The notes below the pieces were generated by a model. The model worked only from the letters and a program-made list of their open reading frames with translations, searched no databases and was not told the DNA's origin. Positions 16,256 through 26,766 of a stretch of DNA of 41,784 bases are shown here, piece after piece (the first letter of the stretch is position 1; every line of letters begins with the position of its first letter). The DNA is from Gemmatimonadaceae bacterium (GTDB lineage: Bacteria; Gemmatimonadota; Gemmatimonadetes; Gemmatimonadales; Gemmatimonadaceae): the NCBI GenBank assembly GCA_019745365.1, contig JAIETI010000096.1:1-41784 (forward strand), in the 5' to 3' direction. The position numbers and the translations under genes were made by a program.

Positions 16256-16271
16256 CCGCGAGGAACTCCTG

Positions 16272-16430
16272 ATGAGCGCGCATCCGCACGAATCCGATCG
16301 CTCCGCCGCTTTCACCGGCCTCATCCTCGGGACCGTCGCGCTGGTGGCGATGGCTTGGGGGATCGTCCATCTCACGAACAAGAAGTTCGAGGGACACAAG
16401 GCCGAGGCCGCGTCGAGCGCGACCAAGTAG
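16272..16430 (+). CDS. Small single-span membrane protein, 52 aa, unknown
   Basis: ATG at 16272, preceded by a GAGGAA ribosome binding site (16259-16264, 7 nt spacing), encodes MSAHPHESDRSAAFTG, then one hydrophobic helix (about 16-34, LILGTVALVAMAWGIVHL), then a charged tail ending AASSATK and TAG. It lies 40 nt before the ATPase/cbb3 block, so it may be a small accessory subunit of that block; this is only positional. The last codons are part of a 13-bp tandem repeat, so the C-terminus may vary between strains. I do not recognise a family. Confidence 0.7.
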   Translation: MSAHPHESDRSAAFTGLILGTVALVAMAWGIVHLTNKKFEGHKAEAASSATK

Positions 16431-16463
16431 CGCGACCAAGTAGCGCGACCAAGTAGCGTGACC
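16416..16463 (+). repeat. 13-bp tandem repeat, three full copies and one partial
   Basis: Unit AGCGCGACCAAGT occurs at 16416-16428, 16429-16441 and 16442-16454, then a partial, slightly diverged unit (AGCGTGACC). The first unit contains the last codons of the 52-aa gene, and its TAG stop straddles units one and two. Because 13 is not a multiple of 3, loss or gain of units does not extend the protein past the first TAG. The last partial unit sits 7 nt before the ATPase GTG start. Confidence 0.9.
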
Positions 16464-16470
16464 TGACCGC

Positions 16471-18360
16471 GTGACCGATCCGGTCCGCCTCCAGCGCCCC
16501 TCCACCCCACCGGGTCGAGGGGCGCTGGTCGTTCCGCTGCGAACGCTTCTCATCCCGCTGACCACGATCGCCGCGCTCCTGGTGGGCGGGGCGTTGCACC
16601 TCGCACGCCCCGAGCCGTGGGACGAGACGCTGCTCTTCGGCGCGCTGATCGTGGCGGGCGCCCCCGTGGTCTGGCGCACCGTACGCGGGATGCTCCGCGG
16701 CGAGTTCGCCAGCGATGTGGTCGCGATGCTCGCGATCCTCACCGCGGTCGCGCTCCGTGAGCCGATCGCCGGGCTGGTGATCGTGCTGATGCAGTCGGGC
16801 GGCGAGCTCCTGGAGCACTACGCGGAGGGACGCGCGTCGGACGCGGTCCGCGCGCTCGAAGCGGAAGCGCCCCGGATCGCGCATCGTCTGAGCGCTGGCG
16901 CTCGCGCGGTCGACATCGATGTCGATGCGATCGTCGTCGGTGACCGGCTCCTCGTCCGCCCCGGCGAGATGCTCCCTGCCGACGCGATCGTGGAGGAGGG
17001 GCGCTCGCATGTGGATGCCGCGCGTTTGACCGGCGAAGCGATCCCGGTGCCGGCTGTCCCGGGCATCGCGCTGCGCTCCGGGAGCGTGAATCTCGACGGC
17101 GCGTTGACGGTGCGTGCGACGGCGGTGGCGGCGGCGTCGCTCTATGCGCAGATCGTTGCACTCGTGCGCACGGCGCAGTCGGAGAAGGCGCCCATCCAGC
17201 GCCTCGCCGATCGGTACGCCGTCTGGTTCACTCCACTGACACTCGTGGTGTGCGGCATCGCGTGGTGGATCAGTGGTGATCCCCAACGCGTCCTGGCGGT
17301 GCTCGTGGTCGCGACCCCCTGTCCGTTGATCCTCGCGACGCCGGTCGCGATCATCGGCGGGATCAATCGTGCCGCGCGCGAACGGATCATCGTGCGCACG
17401 GGTGGCGGGCTTGAGCGTCTCGCCACCGTCGATACCGCGGTGTTCGACAAGACCGGCACGCTCACGTTGGGCCATCCCGAGGTCGTCGAGGTCGTGGCCG
17501 TCGATGGCACCACGCCGGACACGGTCCTCGCGCTCGCGGCTGCCGTGGAGGGACACTCGGGACACCTGCTCGCGCGGTCGGTGGTGCGCGCCGCCGAGGC
17601 GCGAGCCCTCACGGTCCCGGACGCTCGGGGCGTCGTGGACACCGCGGGGCGCGGGGTGCGCGGCGAAGTCGAGGGGGTGGTCATACGCGTCGGCGCGTCG
17701 GGGTTCTTGACCGATGAGTTAGGCCCCGGATCGACGGCGCTCGCGCCGATGCCGCCGGCCGAGGGACTCGTCGCCTGGGTCGCGCGTGACCGCGAGCGCA
17801 TCGGATGGATCCGGTTCGCCGACCGGATCCGCGACGGCGTCGCGCCCTTCTTGTCGCGCCTACGCGCGCTCGGGATCACACGCACCCTCCTCCTCTCCGG
17901 CGACGCACACGCGAACGTCGCCGCGGTCGCCGCGCAGGTGGGGATCACGGAGGCGCGCGGCGACCTCCTCCCCCCGGACAAGACCGGTAGGGTGCATTCC
18001 TTGATGCAGGAGGGGCGGCGCGTCCTGATGGTCGGCGATGGCACCAATGACGCGCCCGCGCTGAGTGCGGCGACGGTCGGGATCGCTCTGGCGGCGCATG
18101 GCGGCGGGATCTCGGCCGAAGCCGCCGACGCCGTGATCCTCGTCGATGATGTGACGCGAGTGGCGACCGCGATCGCGATCTCGCGGCGGACGATGCGCGT
18201 CGCCCGCCAGAGTATCGGGTGGGGGCTCGGACTCTCCGGCGCCGCCATGGTCGTCGCGGCACTCGGATGGCTCCCGCCGATCGCGGGTGCCGTCATGCAG
18301 GAGCTGATCGACGTGGCGGTGATCCTCAATGCCCTCCGCGCGGGGCGTGACGCGACCTAG
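16471..18360 (+). CDS. P1B-type heavy-metal ATPase with CPL motif and no N-terminal metal-binding domain
   Basis: 629 aa from GTG at 16471. It pumps a metal ion across the inner membrane at the cost of ATP. There are two N-terminal helices, the actuator loop LTGEAIPVP, the membrane motif VVATPCPLILATPVAI (Cys 284-Pro-Leu instead of CPC/CPH/SPC), the phosphorylation site FDKTGTLTLGHPE (Asp 326), and the hinge MVGDGTNDAPALSAA. The usual SEHP motif of the nucleotide domain is VEGHSGHLLA, without the Pro. No CxxC heavy-metal domain is present. The specificity is thus uncertain and it need not be copper. Position next to the cbb3 genes suggests a link to metal homeostasis of respiration, but the true CcoI is downstream at 24084. 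Confidence 0.92.
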   Translation: MTDPVRLQRPSTPPGRGALVVPLRTLLIPLTTIAALLVGGALHLARPEPWDETLLFGALIVAGAPVVWRTVRGMLRGEFASDVVAMLAILTAVALREPIAGLVIVLMQSGGELLEHYAEGRASDAVRALEAEAPRIAHRLSAGARAVDIDVDAIVVGDRLLVRPGEMLPADAIVEEGRSHVDAARLTGEAIPVPAVPGIALRSGSVNLDGALTVRATAVAAASLYAQIVALVRTAQSEKAPIQRLADRYAVWFTPLTLVVCGIAWWISGDPQRVLAVLVVATPCPLILATPVAIIGGINRAARERIIVRTGGGLERLATVDTAVFDKTGTLTLGHPEVVEVVAVDGTTPDTVLALAAAVEGHSGHLLARSVVRAAEARALTVPDARGVVDTAGRGVRGEVEGVVIRVGASGFLTDELGPGSTALAPMPPAEGLVAWVARDRERIGWIRFADRIRDGVAPFLSRLRALGITRTLLLSGDAHANVAAVAAQVGITEARGDLLPPDKTGRVHSLMQEGRRVLMVGDGTNDAPALSAATVGIALAAHGGGISAEAADAVILVDDVTRVATAIAISRRTMRVARQSIGWGLGLSGAAMVVAALGWLPPIAGAVMQELIDVAVILNALRAGRDAT

Positions 18361-18374
18361 CGGCGTCGGCTTTT

Positions 18375-18390
18375 CCCCGACAGCTCGGGG
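18375..18390 (+). other. Inverted repeat CCCCGA-CAGC-TCGGGG upstream of ccoNO
   Basis: A perfect 6-bp stem with a 4-nt loop, 15 nt after the ATPase stop and about 100 nt before ccoN. The T-run lies 5' of the stem (TTTT at 18371-18374), so it is not a standard plus-strand intrinsic terminator. The rest of the 131-nt gap shows no recognisable FNR-type TTGAT-N4-ATCAA box. GGAG at 18483-18486 is the likely ribosome binding site of ccoN. Confidence 0.35.
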
Positions 18391-18491
18391 GAGAGTCGCT
18401 GACTGTTCCAAGGCGGCGTCGGACCGATCATCCGGGTCAACGCGTCGGCACCATCCAGGTCGGCGCTGCACCCCTCCGCGACGGAGCGCCG

Positions 18492-20725
<2,234 letters not shown>

Positions 20726-20729
<4 letters not shown>

Positions 20730-20923
20730 AGCTCTCTGACGTGATGGGGAACGCTGGGCTCTCGGTGTATGCCGAACTCGCGCTGATCCTCTTCTTCCTC
20801 GCGTTCGTGGTGATCGTGCTCCGCCTCTTCGATCCCCGCGCCCGCACCCTCCACGATGCGGCGAGCCGGATGCCGCTCGACGACGAGCACCCCCAGACCC
20901 CGCGCAGCGCGCGACGGAGTTGA
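20726..20923 (+). CDS. ccoQ: CcoQ-like small subunit of cbb3 oxidase
   Basis: 65 aa with one transmembrane helix (about 17-34, ELALILFFLAFVVIVLRL) and a soluble tail (LDDEHPQTPRSARRS). CcoQ stabilises the CcoN-CcoP interaction in studied bacteria. The ATGA overlap with ccoNO and its place before ccoP support the call; sequence conservation in this family is low. Confidence 0.88.
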
Positions 20924-20924
20924 G

Positions 20925-21479
20925 ATGGCCACCGACGACGATCGCCTCCTCGATCACGAGTACGATGGGATTCGGGAGTACGACAATCCTCTCCCGACGT
21001 GGTGGAAGTTGCTGTTCTACGCCACGATCCTCCTCGTGCCCCTCTATTACTGGGATCCGTTCGGCATCGGCGTAGGCCCCGGTTCTACCAAGGCCTACGA
21101 CGCCGAGGTCGCCCAGTTCGCCGCGGAGCACCCGACGACGACGGGGCCCACGCTGAGCGACGAGCAGTTCGCCGCGCTCGCGACCGACTCCCGCGCGCTC
21201 GCAGACGGGAAGGCCGTGTACACGGCGAACTGTGCGGTGTGCCATCGCGCTGATGGCGGCGGGCAGATCGGCCCCAACCTCACCGATGATGCGTGGATCC
21301 ACGGGGCGACGCCGGCCGCGATCCACACGACGATCTCGGAGGGGGTCCTCGCCAAGGGGATGCCGAACTGGGGGAAGCTCCTCGCGCCCGAGAAGGTGGA
21401 CGCCGTCACGGCGTACGTGATCTCGTTGAAGGGGAGCAACCCGCCGAATCCGAAGGCGCCTGAGGGCGTGACGCCGTAG
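20925..21479 (+). CDS. ccoP: cbb3 oxidase CcoP subunit with a single haem c domain
   Basis: 184 aa; membrane-anchored cytochrome c passing electrons to CcoO. The typical CcoP N-terminus is present (DGIREYDNPLPTWWKLLFY, helix about 26-45). Only one haem-binding site follows: NCAVCHRADGGGQIGPNL (Cys 103, Cys 106, His 107), with the Met ligand likely in KGMPNWGK. Classical CcoP has two CxxCH sites and about 290 residues; this one is the short monohaem version. The ATG at 20925 follows the ccoQ stop by 1 nt. The upstream in-frame extension overlaps ccoQ and is not used. Confidence 0.95.
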   Translation: MATDDDRLLDHEYDGIREYDNPLPTWWKLLFYATILLVPLYYWDPFGIGVGPGSTKAYDAEVAQFAAEHPTTTGPTLSDEQFAALATDSRALADGKAVYTANCAVCHRADGGGQIGPNLTDDAWIHGATPAAIHTTISEGVLAKGMPNWGKLLAPEKVDAVTAYVISLKGSNPPNPKAPEGVTP

Positions 21480-21480
21480 G

Positions 21481-22890
21481 ATGGCGGCTCCGGTCGCTCC
21501 TGGACGTGTCCTCCCGACGCTCAATGAGGATGGGACGCGGCGCTGGATCCGTCCCAAGTGGAGTGACGGCCGCTGGGCCACGCGCCGTCGCGTCGTGGCC
21601 TATGCGCTCCTCGCGCTCTATCTGGCGATCCCGCACGTCTATCTGAGCGGCAAGCCGACGATCCTGCTCGACCTCCCGCGGCGGGAGTTCACCTTCTTCG
21701 GCGTCACCTTCCTGCCCACCGACACGCTCCTGCTCATGCTCCTCGCGCTCAGCGCCGTGATCGCGGTGTTCCTCGCGACGGCGCTGCTCGGTCGCGTGTG
21801 GTGTGGGTGGGGGTGCCCGCAGACGGTGTATATGGAGTTCGTCTTCCGACCGATCGAGCGCTTCTTCGAGTCGGGCGTCCGCGGGTCGACGAAGATCGAT
21901 GCCGAGGGCGGGCGGTTGCATTGGCGCCGGTGGGCGAAGCACGCGGTGTATCTCGTCATCGCGTCATTCCTCGCGCACACCTTCCTCGCCTACTTCGTCA
22001 CGTGGGACGCAGTGTCGCACTGGGTCTTCGGTGCGCCGGCAGCGCATCCCGTCGGCTTCGCGATTACGACGATCGTGACCGCGGCGGTGTTCCTCGACTT
22101 CGCTTACTTCCGCGAGCAGGTCTGCTTGGTCGCCTGCCCCTACGGACGCTGGCAGTCGGCGCTCCTCGACAACGACTCGATGATCGTGTCGTACGATGCG
22201 AACCGCGGGGAACCGCGCGGTAAGGGGAAGGACCGGTCCGGGAAGGGTTCGTGCGTGGACTGCGCCGCCTGTGTGACGACCTGCCCCACCGGGATCGATA
22301 TCCGCAACGGGCTGCAGATGGAGTGCATCCACTGCACGCAGTGCATCGACGCTTGCGATCATGTGATGGACACCATCGGCGAACCGCGCGGCCTCATCCG
22401 CTATAGCTCGCGCCACCTGCTCTCGGGCGATCGCACGCACTGGCTGCGGCCGCGGACGGTCCTGTATCCGTTGGCCTTCCTCCTCTTCTTCGGCACCTTC
22501 GTGTACCAGCTCTCCGCGCGCGACGCGGCCGATGTCACGGTGCTCGGCACCGCGTCGGGCGCCCCCTTCGCGATGCAGAACGCCACGCAGGTCTCGAACA
22601 GCGTCCGGGTGCGGGTCGCGAACCGGACCGCACTCACCCACCCGTACACGGTGCGGCTCATCGATGCGGACGACGCGACCTTGATCGCCCCGATGAACGG
22701 GATGCGCGTGGACCCGGGGCACACCGAGACAATGCCGTTCTTCATCCTGGCGCCGACGAGTTCGTTCCGCCACGGCACGCGCGAGATCGCGTTGAGCGTC
22801 ACCGACGGCGCGGGGTTCACCACACGACTCACCTACCGTCTGCGTGGCCCCGTCCGCGACGACGATGACGACCATGGAGCAGAACGATGA
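21481..22890 (+). CDS. ccoG: CcoG (RdxA/FixG) ferredoxin-like cbb3 assembly protein
   Basis: 469 aa; membrane protein with two [4Fe-4S] clusters that reduces Cu(II) during cbb3 assembly. There are five or so helices. Diagnostic motifs: KPTILLDLPRREFTFFG, RVWCGWGCPQTVYMEF, CLVACPYGRWQSAL, and the cluster ligands CVDCAACVTTCPTGIDIR (from Cys 258) and ECIHCTQCIDACD. The C-terminal Ig-like domain (about 360-460) is the usual FixG C-terminal domain, ending in an Asp-rich tail. It begins 1 nt after the ccoP stop and overlaps ccoH by 4 nt. Confidence 0.97.
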   Translation: MAAPVAPGRVLPTLNEDGTRRWIRPKWSDGRWATRRRVVAYALLALYLAIPHVYLSGKPTILLDLPRREFTFFGVTFLPTDTLLLMLLALSAVIAVFLATALLGRVWCGWGCPQTVYMEFVFRPIERFFESGVRGSTKIDAEGGRLHWRRWAKHAVYLVIASFLAHTFLAYFVTWDAVSHWVFGAPAAHPVGFAITTIVTAAVFLDFAYFREQVCLVACPYGRWQSALLDNDSMIVSYDANRGEPRGKGKDRSGKGSCVDCAACVTTCPTGIDIRNGLQMECIHCTQCIDACDHVMDTIGEPRGLIRYSSRHLLSGDRTHWLRPRTVLYPLAFLLFFGTFVYQLSARDAADVTVLGTASGAPFAMQNATQVSNSVRVRVANRTALTHPYTVRLIDADDATLIAPMNGMRVDPGHTETMPFFILAPTSSFRHGTREIALSVTDGAGFTTRLTYRLRGPVRDDDDDHGAER

Positions 22891-23369
22891 TCCCTCGCGA
22901 ATGGCGCTGGCCGATCGGCATCGTGGCGACGCTCCTCCTGACGGTCGGCGCGAACGTCGCGATCGCGATCGCGGCGAATGACGACCCGTCGATGACGGCG
23001 GAGTCGGACTACTATCAGAAGGCGATCCGCTTCGATGCGACACAGGCGTTGCGCCGGCGCGGAGAGCGGCTGGGATGGGCGCTGACGACGGACGCGGGCA
23101 TCCGGGGGACGAACGGCAGCTCCCTCTCCCTGACGCTGCGGGACCGGGCCGGTGTGCCGATCACGGATGCGACGGTGCGGATCACCGCGCGGCACGTGGC
23201 GCGTGCGTCTCGCGCCGTCACGGGTGTGCTCCCTTGGCGCGACGACGCCTATGTCGGCGCGCTGGCGCTCGATCGCGATGGGCTGTGGGATCTCGAGATC
23301 GACGTGATCCGCGGTACCGACCATCTGGTCGAGACGCGTCGCATCGAGCTGGGGCGCGCACCGCGATGA
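22887..23369 (+). CDS. ccoH: CcoH/FixH family cbb3 assembly protein
   Basis: 160 aa: one N-terminal helix (about 8-30, WPIGIVATLLLTVGANVAIA) and a periplasmic domain with the FixH signature SDYYQKAIRFD and beta-rich remainder (VLPWRDDAYVGALALDRDGL, WDLEIDV). CcoH is needed for stable cbb3 assembly. ATGA overlaps on both sides (ccoG upstream, the TauE-like gene downstream) show tight coupling. Confidence 0.93.
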   Translation: MIPREWRWPIGIVATLLLTVGANVAIAIAANDDPSMTAESDYYQKAIRFDATQALRRRGERLGWALTTDAGIRGTNGSSLSLTLRDRAGVPITDATVRITARHVARASRAVTGVLPWRDDAYVGALALDRDGLWDLEIDVIRGTDHLVETRRIELGRAPR

Positions 23370-24094
23370 CCGTCGCGCTCGCGATCGCGGTGCTCACCGC
23401 GAGCCTGGTCGGGTCGGTGCACTGCGCCGCGATGTGCGGCGGATTCGTCTGCTTCTATGCGGGCGGTGATGCGCGCACGGATTGGCGGGCACACGTCGCC
23501 TACAATGTTGGGCGCCTCACGACCTACCTCGCGCTCGGCACCGTCGCCGGACTCACCGGGCTCGGACTCGAGCGGGCCGGCGGGCTGTTCGGGGTGGGAC
23601 GCGCGGCGGCGCTCGTGGCCGCGTCGTTGATGATCCTTTGGGGACTCGCCTCCGTCGCGGAGCGCTTCGGGGTTCGACTTCCCTCGGCGCCCGGCGCCCA
23701 GTGGGTCGCGCCCCGCATCGCGGCCGCGATGCGCCGCGTGGCGGCGCTCGGCGCCGTCCGACGCGCGGGGGCAATCGGCGCGCTCACCACGCTCATCCCC
23801 TGCGGATGGCTCTACGCGTTCGCCATCACCGCCGCCGGCACCGGCACCGTGCACGGCGCGCTCCTGGTGATGATCGCCTTCTGGATCGGCACACTCCCTG
23901 TCATGCTCGCGCTCGGCGCGAGCGCGCGACAGGTGAGTGGCCCACTCCGCCGCGCGTTGCCGACCGCGAGTGCGATCGCCGTGGTCGTGGTCGGACTCGT
24001 TGCACTCGCACAGCGGAACGCGCCTCCCGTGAAGCCACCCACCCACACGATGCACGTTGCCACTCCACCTACCGGAGCACCCGATGCGCGCTGA
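23366..24094 (+). CDS. Sulfite exporter TauE/SafE-like membrane protein of the cbb3 cluster
   Basis: 242 aa, about six hydrophobic segments. The first helix carries SVHCAAMCGGFVCF, a C-x3-C next to a His that looks like a metal-binding site. The second repeat has TTLIPCGWLYAFAITAA. Members of this subgroup usually sit between fixH and the copper ATPase in cbb3 clusters and are suspected of copper transport or maturation; the TauE name reflects fold, not proven sulfite export. The C-terminal tail is His/Thr/Pro-rich (PPVKPPTHTMHVATPPTG). The ATG at 23366 overlaps the ccoH stop. Its end overlaps ccoI by 11 nt. Confidence 0.88.
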   Translation: MTVALAIAVLTASLVGSVHCAAMCGGFVCFYAGGDARTDWRAHVAYNVGRLTTYLALGTVAGLTGLGLERAGGLFGVGRAAALVAASLMILWGLASVAERFGVRLPSAPGAQWVAPRIAAAMRRVAALGAVRRAGAIGALTTLIPCGWLYAFAITAAGTGTVHGALLVMIAFWIGTLPVMLALGASARQVSGPLRRALPTASAIAVVVVGLVALAQRNAPPVKPPTHTMHVATPPTGAPDAR

Positions 24095-26516
24095 TGTGGT
24101 GACTCCGATCGCGACGGACATGCCGAGCGCGGCGGATGCGTGTGCGCACTGCACGCTTCCCGTCCCAGCGGGTGAACGCCGCCCCGACGCGACGGCGCAG
24201 TTCTGCTGCCACGGCTGCCGCACCGCGTGGGAGCTCCTCCACGCGCACGGGCTCGATCAGTACTATCGCTTCGCCGAGACGCGCGATCGCGCGGTGACGC
24301 CGAGCGGGAAGCAGTTCGAGGAGTTCGATCATGAGGCGTTCCGTGCCCTGTATGTCACGGCGGCCGGGACGGCGGAGCGGGTCGAGCTCTATCTCGAAGG
24401 GGTACACTGCAGCTCCTGCGTGTGGCTCGTGGAGCGCGTGCCGTTGCTCCTTGATGGCGTGATCCGCGCGGAGCTCGATGTGCGCCGCGCGCGCGCGACG
24501 GTGGAGTGGGATCCGCGCACGGTCACGCTCAGTGCGATCGCACGACAGCTCGACGCGCTCGGCTATACCCCGCATCCGTTCCGCGGCGTCGCGACGGAGA
24601 CCCTGCGGCGGCGCGAGGACCGGGCGATGCTCACGCGCATCGGCATCGCGGGAGCGCTCGCGGCGAACATCATGCTGCTCGCGCTCGCGACGTACAGCGG
24701 GTGGTTCAGCGGGATGGAGGTCGAGTACGAGCGCTATTTCCGCGTGATCTCCCTCGCGCTGACCACCCCCGCCCTGTTCGGTCCCGGCTGGCTCTTCTAT
24801 CGCGGTGCACTCGCCTCGGTGCGACTGCGGCGCCTGCATATGGACCTGCCGATCGCGATCGCACTCTCGGCGGGCTTCGTGCGCGGCGCGATCAATACGT
24901 GGACGGGGACGGGGCCGATCTACTTCGATGCAGTCGGGACGCTGGTGTTCCTGCTGCTCGGTGGCCGCTTCCTTCAGAATCGTGGGCAGCGGGCGGCGGC
25001 CGACGCGGCCGAACTGCTCGGCTCGCTCTCGCCGAATGCCGCGCGCATCGTCGAAGGAGAGCGCGAGCGCGAGCTACCGGTGGAGGCGCTCCTCCCGGGG
25101 ATGGTGCTCGCGGTGCGCGCGGGCGAGACCTTCGCGGCCGATGGGGTGGTCGCTGATGGGCACTCGTCGATCGACGCGTCGCTGCTCACGGGTGAGTCGC
25201 GCCCGGTGAGTGTGCGTGTGGACGATTCAGTCTTCGCGGGAACGGTGAATCTCGCCGCACCGCTGCGCGTGCGTGTGTCGCATGCCGGCGAGACGACGCG
25301 GATCGCGGCGCTGTTGCGCCGGATGGAGGAGAGCGCGCGACGCCGCGCGCCGATCGTGCAGTTGGCGGATTCGATCGCGGGGTGGTTCGTCGCCGTGGTC
25401 TTGGTGGTCGCGGTCGGCGCCTATTGGTACGGACTGCAGGTAGCGCCGGCACATGCGCTCGATAACGCGATCGCACTGCTCGTGGTCACCTGCCCGTGCG
25501 CGCTCGGACTCGCGACACCACTCGCGATCACGATGTCGATCGGGCGCGCCGCGCGCCGCGGGATCCTGATCAAGGGTGGTGACGCGATCGAAGCGCTGCG
25601 GAAGCCCGGGCTCATCCTGCTCGACAAGACGGGAACGGTCACTGCGGGCGAGACCGCGTTGGAGCGGTGGGAGGGCGACGAGCGCGTGAAGGCGCTGGTC
25701 ATGGCGTTGGAGCGCGGGAGCAGTCATCCGATCGCACGCGCGTTCCAGGCCGCCTGGCCCGTCGTGGTAGCACACGAGGCGACCGATGTCACCCATGTGC
25801 TCGGCGGCGGGGTGCGTGGGCGCGTGGACGGGCACGATGTGGTAGTCGGTGCGCCGGCGTTCGTGCGCGCTTCGTTGCGGAACGCGCTCGCGGTGGAGCC
25901 GCAGATCGATCCGACGATGACACCGGTCTGGGTCGCCGTCGACGGCACGCTGGCTGGGTGGGCGGGGTTCGGCGATCCGGTGCGTCCCGAGGCCCGCGGA
26001 GCGATCGCATCGCTCCGGCGCGCCGGATGGCGCATCGCGCTGCTGAGTGGCGACCACCCCTCGGTGGTGGGGGCGGTCGCAGCCGAGCTCGGGATCGCGC
26101 CAACGGATGCGGTAGGCGGCGCATCGCCCGAGGAGAAGTTGCGACGCGTGGAAGCGGCGCGACGCGAGGGGACCGTGGTGATGGTCGGCGATGGCGTGAA
26201 CGACGCGGCCGCGATCGCGGCGGCGACGGTCGGCGTCGGTGTGCATGGCGGCGCGGAGGCCTCGATGCAGGCGGCGGATGTGTATCTCTCGCGGCCGGGG
26301 CTGGAGCCGCTGGTGGAGCTCATCGACGGCTCGCGTCGCACCATGTTGGTCATCCGGAACAACATCATCTTTGCGATTGCGTACAACCTGCTGGGTGCGG
26401 GGCTCGCGATCGCGGGTGTGCTCGATCCGCTCATCGCCGCTGTGCTGATGCCGACGAGTTCATTGAGTGTGGTGCTCGCGAGTTGGCGCGGGCGGACCTT
26501 CGCGGAGCCCCGATGA
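24084..26516 (+). CDS. ccoI: Copper-exporting P1B-ATPase CcoI/FixI
   Basis: 810 aa; delivers Cu(I) across the inner membrane for the CuB site of cbb3 oxidase. The FixI-type N-terminus has a zinc-finger-like part (CAHCTLPVP, FCCHGCRTAWELLH) followed by a heavy-metal domain (LEGVHCSSCVWLVERV, Cys 109 and Cys 112). Core motifs: LTGESRPVSV, VTCPCALGLATPLAI (CPC at 470-472), LDKTGTVTAGE (Asp 514), SSHPIARAF (HP motif) and VGDGVNDAAAIAAA. The ATG at 24084 is preferred because GGAG lies 7 nt upstream; an ATG 27 nt earlier in frame is also possible. ATGA overlap with ccoS. Confidence 0.95.
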   Translation: MRADVVTPIATDMPSAADACAHCTLPVPAGERRPDATAQFCCHGCRTAWELLHAHGLDQYYRFAETRDRAVTPSGKQFEEFDHEAFRALYVTAAGTAERVELYLEGVHCSSCVWLVERVPLLLDGVIRAELDVRRARATVEWDPRTVTLSAIARQLDALGYTPHPFRGVATETLRRREDRAMLTRIGIAGALAANIMLLALATYSGWFSGMEVEYERYFRVISLALTTPALFGPGWLFYRGALASVRLRRLHMDLPIAIALSAGFVRGAINTWTGTGPIYFDAVGTLVFLLLGGRFLQNRGQRAAADAAELLGSLSPNAARIVEGERERELPVEALLPGMVLAVRAGETFAADGVVADGHSSIDASLLTGESRPVSVRVDDSVFAGTVNLAAPLRVRVSHAGETTRIAALLRRMEESARRRAPIVQLADSIAGWFVAVVLVVAVGAYWYGLQVAPAHALDNAIALLVVTCPCALGLATPLAITMSIGRAARRGILIKGGDAIEALRKPGLILLDKTGTVTAGETALERWEGDERVKALVMALERGSSHPIARAFQAAWPVVVAHEATDVTHVLGGGVRGRVDGHDVVVGAPAFVRASLRNALAVEPQIDPTMTPVWVAVDGTLAGWAGFGDPVRPEARGAIASLRRAGWRIALLSGDHPSVVGAVAAELGIAPTDAVGGASPEEKLRRVEAARREGTVVMVGDGVNDAAAIAAATVGVGVHGGAEASMQAADVYLSRPGLEPLVELIDGSRRTMLVIRNNIIFAIAYNLLGAGLAIAGVLDPLIAAVLMPTSSLSVVLASWRGRTFAEPR

Positions 26517-26665
26517 GCGTTCTCTATCTCGTGCTGCCCTTGGCGTTGCTGATCGTGCTCGTGGCTGGCAGTGCGTTCGCGTGGGCGGCGCGGCGCGGGC
26601 AGTTTGATGACCTCGAGACTCCGGCGCTGCGCGCGTTGCACGACGACGAGCCGGCGCGGCGGTGA
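26513..26665 (+). CDS. ccoS: CcoS (FixS) cbb3 maturation protein
   Basis: 50 aa; one helix (about 2-26, VLYLVLPLALLIVLVAGSAF) followed by WAARRGQFDDLETPALRALH. The sequence GQFDDLETPA is the CcoS signature. CcoS is needed for cofactor insertion into CcoN. The start overlaps the ccoI stop (ATGA). It ends the cbb3 block. Confidence 0.95.
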   Translation: MSVLYLVLPLALLIVLVAGSAFAWAARRGQFDDLETPALRALHDDEPARR

Positions 26666-26766
26666 CGCTGGGGGGACGCGCTTGCGGCGCACCTCCCGCC
26701 GTCGTAACAATGGTCGTCGATGACCGCACCCTGCGGCCGACGCCGTCCCGCACTCGAGACCGACCC

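Noticed and set aside
18375-18390. Intrinsic terminator after the P-type ATPase
   Set aside because: The stem is short and no T-run follows it on the plus strand; kept only as an inverted repeat.
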